Origin: an uncultured Ruminococcus sp.
GTDB lineage: Bacteria; Bacillota; Clostridia; Oscillospirales; CAG-272
Assembly: GCA_902778985.1 (NCBI GenBank)
Contig: CACYZS010000027.1
Coordinates: 1 to 12,901 of the forward strand
Reading direction: 5' to 3'
Length of the DNA: 12,901 nt
In this document: piece after piece, positions 7,901-12,901 of the stretch
Numbering within the stretch: the first letter of the stretch is position 1
Layout of the letters: the number at the start of each line of letters is the position of its first letter
The notes under the pieces: generated by a model
Told to the model about the DNA's origin: nothing
Databases searched by the model: none
The model's input: the letters and a program-made list of their open reading frames with translations, nothing else
Made by a program: the position numbers and the translations under genes

Positions 7901-10259
7901 CGAGGATATCACGGTCGAGGCGACCTCTTCGGTCTCTGCCCGCACCGTCACCTATCTGCTTGACGGCGAGGTCTATCGCGTCGAGCACGTCGCGGTCGGA
8001 AACGTGGTGCCGAAGATCAATCCGCCCGCGATCGACGGCTTCGTCTTCTCGGGTTGGGAGAACTACTCCCGCGTTATGCCCGACTACGACTTCACCGTCA
8101 CGGGCACTTACCGTCCCGAACGCTTCACCGTGACCTACATGGCGGACGGCGAGGTCTTTGCCACCGAGGACTATCTGCCCGGCGACGTGATCGTCCCCGT
8201 CAGCGGCAAGAAACCCGACCACGCCGAGTTCCTCGAGTGGATCGGACTGCCCGCGACCATGCCGTCGCGCGATCTTACGGTCGAGGCGAAATACGCGACC
8301 GAATACTTCGAGATCACCTACATCCTCGAGACCACCCCCGTCGCGACCAAGCGCGTCGCCGCGGGCGCGTGGATCACGCCGCCGCTCGTTCCCGATAAGG
8401 ACGGGTACGTCTTCGCCGGGTGGCGCGGACTGCCCGAGCGGATGCCGGCGCGCGACCTGATCGTGATCGGAAAGTACGATCCCGCGTTCCACTTCATCAC
8501 CTACCGCGTCGACGGTTCGTACTACCACCGCGAACTCTATCCGATCGGCGCGAAGATCAAGGCGCTGTCTGCGCCGGTCGTCGAGGGACGCATCTTCGTC
8601 GAGTGGAAGAACTTCGCCGACGAGATGCCCGACTACGACTTCACGGTCGACGCGGTCTTCCGCGACAACATCTGCAAGTACACCTTCCTCTCCGAGGGAA
8701 GCGTGCTGGCGAGCGGAAAACTCCGTGCGGGAGATCCGCTTCCCATGCCGATCCCGGAATCGCCGAAGGGGTATGAATTCATCGGCTTCGACGGCTACAC
8801 CGGCAAGATGCCCGAGCAGGACGTCACCTACGTCGCCCGCTTCGAGCGCAAGGTCTACCGCGTTACCTACGTCCTGGACGGCGACCTCTACGGCGACGAC
8901 AAGTTCCGTGAGGGCGAGACCGTCAAGGTCAGCCCGTCGATGACGCCGTCGATCCCCGAAGGGTACGAGTTCAGCGGTTGGGAAGGACTGCCGTCCGTGA
9001 TGCCCGACCACGACGTCGAGGTCAACGGTACCATGACGCCGAAGGAATTCGTTCTCTCGTTCGTCGCCGACGGTACGACCATTCCCGATAAGAAACTGGC
9101 TTGCGACGCCGAGATCGCCGCCGTGACCGCCCCCGAGCGGCACGCCCTGACCTTCTCGGGCTGGAGCGACCTGCCCGACGCGATGCCGGCGCGCGACGTG
9201 ATCGCGCACGGCGCCTACACCCCCTCCGACGGCGACTACGTTGAAATGCGCGCCGACTTCGAGGGCGTCGAAGGCGACCGTCCCGTCCACGTTTCGGGCA
9301 AGAAAGAGGTCGAGGATCTCGGCTCCTTCAAGCGGCTGATCGCCGTTTCGGGCGGTCGGATCGAAGTCACCGGACGCAAGAAGAAGATGAACCGCGTCGA
9401 TATCTCGAAGTTCGTCTGCGACGGCGTCGTGACCGACAAAGCGGGTCTTGCCGACGCGATCAAACGGCTGTTCGCCGCGACCGTGACCAAGAAGAACGAC
9501 GCCTTCGCTCTGGTGATCGACCACAAGGCGTCGGTCAACAAACTCGTGACCGTCCAGGCGTCGAAAGACGAAGCCGAGACGGCGATCCGCGGTGAGATCC
9601 CCGCCGTTCTCGCGAGCGCCGGAATTGCCGACGCGAAGAGCATGGCGACCGTCCTTACCGTCAACGAGAGCGCCGGAACGGCGGAAGGGTTGGTCTCGGT
9701 GTTCGACGCGACCTACGCCGACACGATGTTCGACCTTCTGAGCGCCGCGGGCTTCGTCACCGACGAACCCAAGACGCCCGAATACTTCCTCTGCGAGGTG
9801 CTGAAGACCAAAGAGGCGCACCGCAAGGGCAACGCGATCGTCAAATTCCGCACCGACGGCTTTATGCTGATGGCTTTGGCACGGAACGGTCGGATCGTCT
9901 ACACGACCAAGAACCGGATCCCGTACGATCTGAACGCCGAACAGCGCGTACAGACCGAGATCGACACCGAGTTTGCAACGATCGCCGACTTCGTCCGCGA
10001 GGAGACCGAGGATCGGTTCTTCATCCGCAGTTTGATCTGGGGCGGCGTCTACTCCGAAAAGAAGAAAGCCGAAGAGAAGTATCTCCGCCGCAAGATCAAG
10101 GCGTTCAACAAGTCCCAGAAGGGATTTTTCGCCCGCGCCTTCTCAAAATCCAAACCCCGGCTCTACGACCTTGCGTCCCCCGTTGTGAAGAAACGGAAAC
10201 GCCCCGTGGTCGATATCGACCGGGCGGCGCGCGACGATAAGTGGTCGTCCGCCAGGTAA
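4953..10259 (+). CDS. Giant 23-unit InlB B-repeat-like protein with a PilM-like C-terminal domain
   Basis: A 1768-aa protein. Residues about 10-1430 are 23 tandem 61-residue units of the same InlB B-repeat-like type as the upstream gene. After unit 5 a short Pro/Glu-rich linker (about residues 310-326) splits the array into 5 and 18. Residues about 1445-1685 are not repeats. They run from SGGRIEVTGRKKK through DGVVTDKAGLADAIKRL, ALVIDHKASVNKLVTV, a LLSAAGF segment and IVKFRTDGFMLMALARNGRIVYT. This order recalls PilM, the actin-like cytoplasmic protein of type IV pilus assembly, but the DIG-type phosphate motifs are absent, so ATP binding is doubtful. The last 65 residues are rich in Lys/Arg (for example KKRKRP). 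There is no signal peptide, membrane helix or LPXTG motif. Promoter and binding site suggest strong expression. Function is unknown; the repeat call is firm, the PilM link tentative. Confidence 0.85.
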   Translation: MSKQERAKELYRLIYKVDGKVSFAEWYAKGESLKSVAVPSKGTYEFSGWSNLPDKMPDHDVVIEGTFTPALHDLVFMLEGGEYTRRRIAFGSPTESPEVPEKHGATFAGWEGLPETMPDEDLTVNGRYENNSYRLTYVVNDRHSFTEMVPYQSVIEPMDYPKKDHYAFSGWEGLPETMPDHDVTVEGRLEMKTFRLVRIVDGEVFMDEQLRIGDKINKKAKPVKEGYYFSGWRNLPDTMPDHDITAITSMYPARYRVDYEIDGEIWRTAYQPYESKFEPEIPTDLEGRTFVGWTDAPATVPMHDFVVHGTTVPAGEEVPAEPEITTYTLTFEVDGEIVQRRILEEGAAIELPEQPAKEGYTFAWENAAETMPAGDLTVNGSYTLNLYRLSFLVDGEEISSESLPFGAPITVPTPEEKPGKTFAWSDEIPATMPASDLTVTGGYGEGSFTYTFVCEGETVAEGSVPFGSALIVPEMPERDGCRFEWDEIPATMPAEDVTIEGRYVPTEFTVSFRAEGEIISECSVAAGDPIPAPALPERTGYTFSGWGRIPDEMPAEDLVFDGIFTINDYRLTIIAGTEALFDGSVEFDSPISVPDAPALEGYTFDGWGDVPATMPAHDLTIASGYTPIAYPLTFNLNGEPIYSREVSFRSPVIPPDVVVPEGYIFSGWGDVPATMPAHALSIDATLRGAIFRLTFLLDGKPVYEQDIAAGEPIPLPAEPDLPEGYEADGWGVIPEVMPAESLTFANYTHKTSYTLRFVLDGETVSQTRVAFGDPIVAPAVEIPSERRFLGWNECPDTMPSHDLTVEGKTEIRKTSIVFTVDGKAVATVTGFVGSPVEEIPEAPEKDGMDFAGWIGLPEVFPKEDTEVAGDYAKGLSTVTFVLDGEVFAEKKVRFGDPVVAPAVPEKEGYGFSGWKNLSEEMPAYDFTVSGEMIPNVHTVTFTLDGENYETRKVAFGEPVVCPDLPDDATRQYVWGEYPETMPDEDITVEATSSVSARTVTYLLDGEVYRVEHVAVGNVVPKINPPAIDGFVFSGWENYSRVMPDYDFTVTGTYRPERFTVTYMADGEVFATEDYLPGDVIVPVSGKKPDHAEFLEWIGLPATMPSRDLTVEAKYATEYFEITYILETTPVATKRVAAGAWITPPLVPDKDGYVFAGWRGLPERMPARDLIVIGKYDPAFHFITYRVDGSYYHRELYPIGAKIKALSAPVVEGRIFVEWKNFADEMPDYDFTVDAVFRDNICKYTFLSEGSVLASGKLRAGDPLPMPIPESPKGYEFIGFDGYTGKMPEQDVTYVARFERKVYRVTYVLDGDLYGDDKFREGETVKVSPSMTPSIPEGYEFSGWEGLPSVMPDHDVEVNGTMTPKEFVLSFVADGTTIPDKKLACDAEIAAVTAPERHALTFSGWSDLPDAMPARDVIAHGAYTPSDGDYVEMRADFEGVEGDRPVHVSGKKEVEDLGSFKRLIAVSGGRIEVTGRKKKMNRVDISKFVCDGVVTDKAGLADAIKRLFAATVTKKNDAFALVIDHKASVNKLVTVQASKDEAETAIRGEIPAVLASAGIADAKSMATVLTVNESAGTAEGLVSVFDATYADTMFDLLSAAGFVTDEPKTPEYFLCEVLKTKEAHRKGNAIVKFRTDGFMLMALARNGRIVYTTKNRIPYDLNAEQRVQTEIDTEFATIADFVREETEDRFFIRSLIWGGVYSEKKKAEEKYLRRKIKAFNKSQKGFFARAFSKSKPRLYDLASPVVKKRKRPVVDIDRAARDDKWSSAR
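6767..6804 (+). repeat. 38-bp direct repeat, first copy (repeat unit 10)
   Basis: It is identical to 6950-6987, exactly 183 bp downstream, and encodes the GWGDVPATMPAH segment. Most other unit pairs lack such long identity, so this points to recent unit duplication or gene conversion. Confidence 0.9.
6950..6987 (+). repeat. 38-bp direct repeat, second copy (repeat unit 11)
   Basis: It is identical to 6767-6804. Sequence on either side differs, so the shared part is a patch rather than a full duplicated unit. Confidence 0.9.
9285..10007 (+). other. Non-repeat C-terminal domain of the giant protein, PilM-like by element order
   Basis: The segment covers about residues 1445-1685. Elements in order: a short strand pair; DGVVTDKAGLADAIKRL, comparable to the 'dG.i.d...la.alk.l' turn and helix of PilM; a strand VIDHKASVNKLVTVQAS followed by a helix; the VSVFDATYADTMFDLLSAAGF strand-helix; then a late strand pair NAIVKFRTDGFMLMALARNGRIVYT. 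The match is by pattern recognition only, with no alignment run. Confidence 0.4.
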
Positions 10260-10314
10260 GGACCGTCGACAAACGGGCAGCATCGGCAAGGCAAAAAAAG
10301 AACCTGTGAGATCC

Positions 10315-10331
10315 GTTTGCCGGGAGCAAAC
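10315..10331. other. Small hairpin downstream of the giant gene
   Basis: GTTTGC (10315-10320) pairs with GCAAAC (10326-10331) around CGGGA. There is no T-tract on the plus strand. Role unknown. Confidence 0.3.
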
Positions 10332-10361
10332 AAGAACCCCAAACAATCGCGCAACAAAAAG

Positions 10362-10384
10362 GGCGGGCAGAAATGCCCGCCTTT
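10362..10384 (+). terminator. Terminator of the repeat operon, possibly bidirectional
   Basis: GGCGGGCA (10362-10369) pairs with TGCCCGCC (10374-10381) around a GAAA loop, followed by TTT. The A-run just before it becomes a good T-tract on the minus strand, so it may also stop the convergent PHP gene. Confidence 0.75.
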
Positions 10385-10413
10385 GCCTTGCCTTTCACCG
10401 GTTTTCGCCCTCC

Positions 10414-10481
10414 GGCGTAGACCACTACGCCGACGGGGAAGCCCCGTCGGCGTTCATATTGCGTTTTCGCGTTCGCGAAAA
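10414..10481. repeat. Cluster of inverted repeats, two of them mutually exclusive
   Basis: GGCGTAG/CTACGCC (10414-10420 with 10425-10431) overlaps a perfect 12-bp inverted repeat (10427-10438 with 10442-10453, loop AAG), so the two hairpins cannot form together. A third element, TTTTCGCG/CGCGAAAA at 10464-10481, follows. They lie between two convergent genes. No ORF is supported here. The long stem lacks a T-tract on either strand. Confidence 0.6.
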
Positions 10482-10508
10482 CAGATCGCGGCGCCGTCGG
10501 GCGCCCTC

Positions 10509-11234
10509 TTATCCGTTCGGATCCAGACCGAGCAGGATCCGCGGCATCCGGCAGAAGATGGTGGTCGCGTATTCGGGACCGAAGCGGGACGCGACCGCGT
10601 GAAACCCCTCGTCGAGGCGCGCGTCGGCGTAGTCGGGATCGTGCGCGTCGGTGGCGATCACGGCGGCGGCTCCCTCTTTTAGGAGAAGGCGGCAGAACTT
10701 CTGCACCCTTTTCCCGTTTTCGCCGGTCACGGAGCGGACGTTCAACTGGATCGGGAACTCCCGTTCGGCGACCGAGAGCGCGTATTTCGGCTTGTTCAGA
10801 AAACTGTGGTAGCGTTCGGCGTGGGCGAGGATCGGGGTATAGCCGCGCGCCGCGACCGATTCCAGCGACTGGATGATGTACTGCCCGTCGTCGTCGGGCA
10901 AAAACTCGACCAGAACGAAGCGCGTCCCGTTCAGCGTGCGGCAGGCGCCGCGGGAGAGCGAATCCGCGATCTTCTGGTGGTAGAGGACCTCCGCCCCGAG
11001 ACACAGCGTCAGGTCGGGGTATTTCTCCTTCATCTCGGCGGAAAAGGCGCGGAAGGTCTCTTCCGCCCCGGCGGAATCGATCTTGCGGAAGGGGTTGTAG
11101 TGCGGCGTAAAGCAGATGGTGCGCGTCCCCGACGAGTACGCGCCTTCGATCAGCGCGCGCGCGTCTTCGACCGTCTGCGCGCCGTCGTCCACACCGTACA
11201 GGATGTGGCAGTGCAGATCGCAAAAACCGCCCAT
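10509..11234 (-). CDS. PHP-domain phosphatase, CpsB/CapC/YwqE type
   Basis: A 241-aa metal-dependent phosphatase of the PHP superfamily, closest by motif to CpsB/YwqE, which remove phosphate from tyrosine on the BY-kinases that control capsule and exopolysaccharide synthesis. Metal-binding positions are all present: DLHCHILYGVDDGA (H8, H10, D16), FTPHYNP (H45), GAEVLY (E82), LAHAERY (H138) and ATDAH (D196, H198). Length is typical (about 240-255). ATG 11234 is chosen because AAAGGGGGA lies seven bases upstream and the DLHCH motif should be near the N-terminus; the longer open frame reading back to 11957 is antisense to the aminopeptidase. No kinase or capsule gene is in view, so the substrate is inferred from family only. 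Confidence 0.88.
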   Translation of the reverse strand: MGGFCDLHCHILYGVDDGAQTVEDARALIEGAYSSGTRTICFTPHYNPFRKIDSAGAEETFRAFSAEMKEKYPDLTLCLGAEVLYHQKIADSLSRGACRTLNGTRFVLVEFLPDDDGQYIIQSLESVAARGYTPILAHAERYHSFLNKPKYALSVAEREFPIQLNVRSVTGENGKRVQKFCRLLLKEGAAAVIATDAHDPDYADARLDEGFHAVASRFGPEYATTIFCRMPRILLGLDPNG

Positions 11235-11265
11235 CTTCGCGTCCCCCTTTCCGTTTATTATTTCA

Positions 11266-11294
11266 AGTATAGCAGATATTTTTTGATTTGTCCA
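11266..11294 (-). promoter_or_regulatory. Promoter of the PHP phosphatase gene
   Basis: On the minus strand TGGACA (11294-11289) and TATACT (11271-11266) are separated by 17 bp, about 30 bases before the start codon. Confidence 0.75.
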
Positions 11295-11313
11295 GTTGCG
11301 TTTTGAAAAAAGA

Positions 11314-11342
11314 TTGCATTTCTTTTTTAATAGGGATATAAT
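11314..11342 (+). promoter_or_regulatory. Promoter of the M29 aminopeptidase gene
   Basis: TATAAT at 11337-11342 has a weak -35 box TTGCAT (11314-11319) at 17 bp. It is divergent from the PHP gene promoter, and the two -35 boxes are about 20 bp apart. Confidence 0.72.
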
Positions 11343-11378
11343 AGAAAAAGGAAAAGAAACGACAGGGGGATCTTTACA

Positions 11379-12614
11379 ATGAAGGAAGAGTTGCTTCGCG
11401 AATACGCGCGCCTCGGCGTCCGCACCGGCGTCAACCTGCAAAAGGGGCAGAAACTCGTGATCCGCGCGGGGGTGGACTCCGCGCCGTTCGTACGGCTTGT
11501 GACCGAAGAGGCGTACGCCGTCGGCGCCCGCGACGTACTCGTCTATTGGACCGATCAGAAGATCGCGCGCGAACGGTATCTGCACGCCGACAACGACCTC
11601 TTTGACGAGACGTACCCCTGGCAGGCTCTGATGTTCGATCTGCTCTCGGCGGAGGGGGCGGCGTTTTTGTCGGTCACCTCGTCCGATCCCGCTGCGCTCG
11701 CGGGCGTCGATCCCGACCGGATCCGCCGTGCTTCGATTGCCTACGGACAGGCGAACGAGAAGTTCTACGCCCGCATGATGGCAAGCCGGATCCCGTGGTC
11801 GATCGTCGCGATCCCCTGCAAGCCGTGGGCGGAAAAGGTCTTCCCGGGCAAGACCGGAGACGAGGCGACCGAACTGCTCTGGGACGCGATCTGCGAAGCG
11901 GTACGCATTCGCGAGGGGGGCGACGCCGTCGCCGCTTGGGCGGCGCACTGTAACCATCTGACGGGGCAGGCAAGAAAACTGAACGAATACGCCTTCGCCG
12001 CCTTGCGCTACGAAAACGCGCTCGGCACGCGCTTAACGGTCGAACTCCCCGAGGGGCATCTTTGGGCGGGCGGATCGGAAAAGGACGAGCGCGGCACGAC
12101 CTTCATTGCCAATATGCCGACCGAAGAGATCTTCACCGCGCCGAAGCGCGACGGGGTAAACGGTATCGTGTATTCGTCAAAACCCCTGGTCCTGAACGGC
12201 AATCTGGTGGAGGGGATCTGCCTGACGCTCGAGGGTGGACGGATCGTCGACGCCAAAGCCGAAAAGGGGGAGGAGTATCTTCGCGCCGAGATCAACGTCG
12301 ACGAGGGCGCGCACTACCTCGGCGAGGTCGCGCTCGTACCCTATCACTCTCCGATCTCCGAGAGCGGGATCCTCTTCTACGATACGCTCTTCGACGAGAA
12401 CGCCTCCTGCCACTTCGCGTTCGGCGAGGCGTACCCCACCTGCATCGAGGGCGGCGCGGATCTCTCGAAAGAAGAACTGCTCGCCCGCGGGCTTAACGCC
12501 GAGAGCAACACCCACGTCGATTTCATGGTCGGCACCCCCGACCTCTCGATCATCGGCGTCACCCGCGACGGAAGGGAAGTCCCGGTGTTCGTCAATGGCG
12601 ACTTCGCAATCTGA
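11379..12614 (+). CDS. M29-family metallo-aminopeptidase (AmpS/PepS/AmpT type)
   Basis: A 411-aa cytoplasmic aminopeptidase that removes N-terminal residues from peptides, using two metal ions. The ligand set known for M29 enzymes is visible: E250 in NMPTEEIF, E316 in GEVALV, H345 in ASCHFAFG, and H379 with D381 in NTHVDFMVG. N-terminal LREYARLGVRTGVNLQKGQKLVI is the standard opening of the family, and length matches its usual size of about 410. AGGGGGA (11364-11370) lies eight bases before ATG. The gene is monocistronic, with its own promoter and a strong terminator 14 bases after the stop. It probably has a housekeeping role in peptide turnover. Confidence 0.95.
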   Translation: MKEELLREYARLGVRTGVNLQKGQKLVIRAGVDSAPFVRLVTEEAYAVGARDVLVYWTDQKIARERYLHADNDLFDETYPWQALMFDLLSAEGAAFLSVTSSDPAALAGVDPDRIRRASIAYGQANEKFYARMMASRIPWSIVAIPCKPWAEKVFPGKTGDEATELLWDAICEAVRIREGGDAVAAWAAHCNHLTGQARKLNEYAFAALRYENALGTRLTVELPEGHLWAGGSEKDERGTTFIANMPTEEIFTAPKRDGVNGIVYSSKPLVLNGNLVEGICLTLEGGRIVDAKAEKGEEYLRAEINVDEGAHYLGEVALVPYHSPISESGILFYDTLFDENASCHFAFGEAYPTCIEGGADLSKEELLARGLNAESNTHVDFMVGTPDLSIIGVTRDGREVPVFVNGDFAI

Positions 12615-12627
12615 TTTGAAAAAACAT

Positions 12628-12661
12628 CGGGGACGGCTTTTCCGTCCCCGGTTCTTTTATT
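12628..12661 (+). terminator. Rho-independent terminator after the aminopeptidase
   Basis: A perfect 9-bp stem CGGGGACGG/CCGTCCCCG (12628-12636 with 12642-12650) with loop CTTTT is followed by TTCTTTTATTC. It overlaps the stop codon of the convergent membrane-protein gene. Confidence 0.92.
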
Positions 12662-12901
12662 CTTTTTTCTTCTTCACCTTTTTGATCAAGTATTCAACGG
12701 GAAGGACGATCAAAAGGCAGATCGGCACAAATACAATATAGAACGCGATTTTGAAAAACAGAACGCTCGCTACACGAAGGTCTTCGCTTTCATTCTCCTT
12801 TTTCTTAACGAAAACGAAGATCGCGTATCCGGTTTCGCCGACGGTAAGAACGATTAAAAAGATCAAGAACGTGTTGGACGCTGCGTTGATATCCCATTTC
12901 G
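12657..12901 (-). CDS. C-terminal part of a small membrane protein, truncated by the window edge
   Basis: The frame is open from the stop at 12657 through the window end (last full codon at 12899), reading KWDINAASNTFLIFLIVLTV onward, so the start is outside. A TTG at 12866 could serve as a start but would cut into the first membrane helix. Two hydrophobic segments are clear: NTFLIFLIVLTVGETGYAIFVFV and FFKIAFYIVFVPICLLIVLPVEYL. They are separated by a charged loop (KKKENESEDLR) and end in a lysine-rich tail (IKKVKKKKE), which by the positive-inside rule puts both loop and tail in the cytoplasm only if another helix or a re-entrant segment intervenes. The gene is clearly more AT-rich than its neighbours. 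I do not recognise the family. Confidence 0.65.
   Translation of the reverse strand, partial: KWDINAASNTFLIFLIVLTVGETGYAIFVFVKKKENESEDLRVASVLFFKIAFYIVFVPICLLIVLPVEYLIKKVKKKKE

Larger units (their letters stand above)
4983..9236 (+). repeat. Tandem coding repeats, 23 units, mostly 183 bp
   Basis: Positions of the unit-marking Met-Pro codons (or their Val/Phe replacements) run from 5118 to 9183. Of 22 steps, 16 are exactly 183 bp. The exceptions are 213 (units 5-6, linker), 180 (7-8 and 15-16, where FSGW is shortened to FEW or YVW), 186 (11-12 and 13-14) and 192 (21-22). Confidence 0.92.

Noticed and set aside
3828..9236. The regular repeats as a CRISPR array or a non-coding satellite.
   Set aside because: Units are 183 bp, multiples of three, diverged mostly while keeping protein motifs, and lie wholly inside open frames. 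There are no short identical repeats with unique spacers.
4956..9821. A minus-strand open frame of 1621 codons opposite the giant repeat gene.
   Set aside because: It mirrors the repeat gene. The sense codons in this frame seldom create antisense stops in GC-rich DNA, the translation is low-complexity (repeated GHGR and VGHR patterns), and the plus-strand protein has clear family repeats, binding site and promoter.
11235..11957. N-terminal extension of the PHP phosphatase on the minus strand.
   Set aside because: It is antisense to the aminopeptidase and crosses the divergent promoters. The ATG at 11234 has a good binding site and places the metal-binding DLHCH motif at the normal position.

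Overview
The window looks like a chromosomal segment of a GC-rich (about 60% by eye) Bacillota, probably an uncultured gut-type Clostridia. Pointers are strong GGAGG-type ribosome binding sites, near-consensus housekeeping promoters (one is exactly TTGACA-17-TATAAT), a yceD-rpmF pair with a zinc-type L32, a Clostridia-style Gph-like HAD phosphatase, a CpsB-type PHP phosphatase and an M29 aminopeptidase. This placement is inference. I see no tRNA, rRNA, CRISPR, insertion sequence or phage gene.

Layout. 1-1764: a heparinase II/III-like polysaccharide lyase that starts at the window edge, closed by a terminator. 1910-2871: a yceD-rpmF operon with a consensus promoter, a structured 5' leader and a terminator. 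2888-3524 (minus): a HAD phosphatase whose two halves lie in different frames. The spacing suggests that about 20 bases are missing just at motif II. 3721-10259: the centre of the window, a two-gene operon behind an extended -10 promoter. It encodes two proteins built from 61-residue InlB B-repeat-like units (6 in a 369-aa protein, 23 in a 1768-aa protein). Neither has a signal peptide, transmembrane segment or cell-wall anchor. The larger one ends in a domain of about 240 residues whose order of elements recalls the actin-like pilus protein PilM, followed by a very basic tail. 10260-10508: a non-coding stretch with several inverted repeats between convergent genes. 10509-11234 (minus) and 11379-12614 (plus): a PHP-type phosphatase and an M29 aminopeptidase, divergently transcribed from a short shared promoter region. 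12657-12901 (minus): the C-terminal part of a more AT-rich small membrane protein that runs off the window.

The flanking genes are ordinary. The unusual element is the repeat operon. Repeats of this family are normally displayed on or secreted from the cell, yet here they start directly after the initiator Met with no visible export signal, and one is fused to a domain that looks related to a cytoplasmic pilus-assembly protein. Their spacing is exactly 183 bp in 21 of 27 within-gene steps. The two genes have near-identical start regions, and two adjacent repeats share a 38-bp identical block, so the array appears to have grown by duplication. The function is unknown. A giant cytoplasmic scaffold or spacer is one possibility, and export by an unrecognised route is another.
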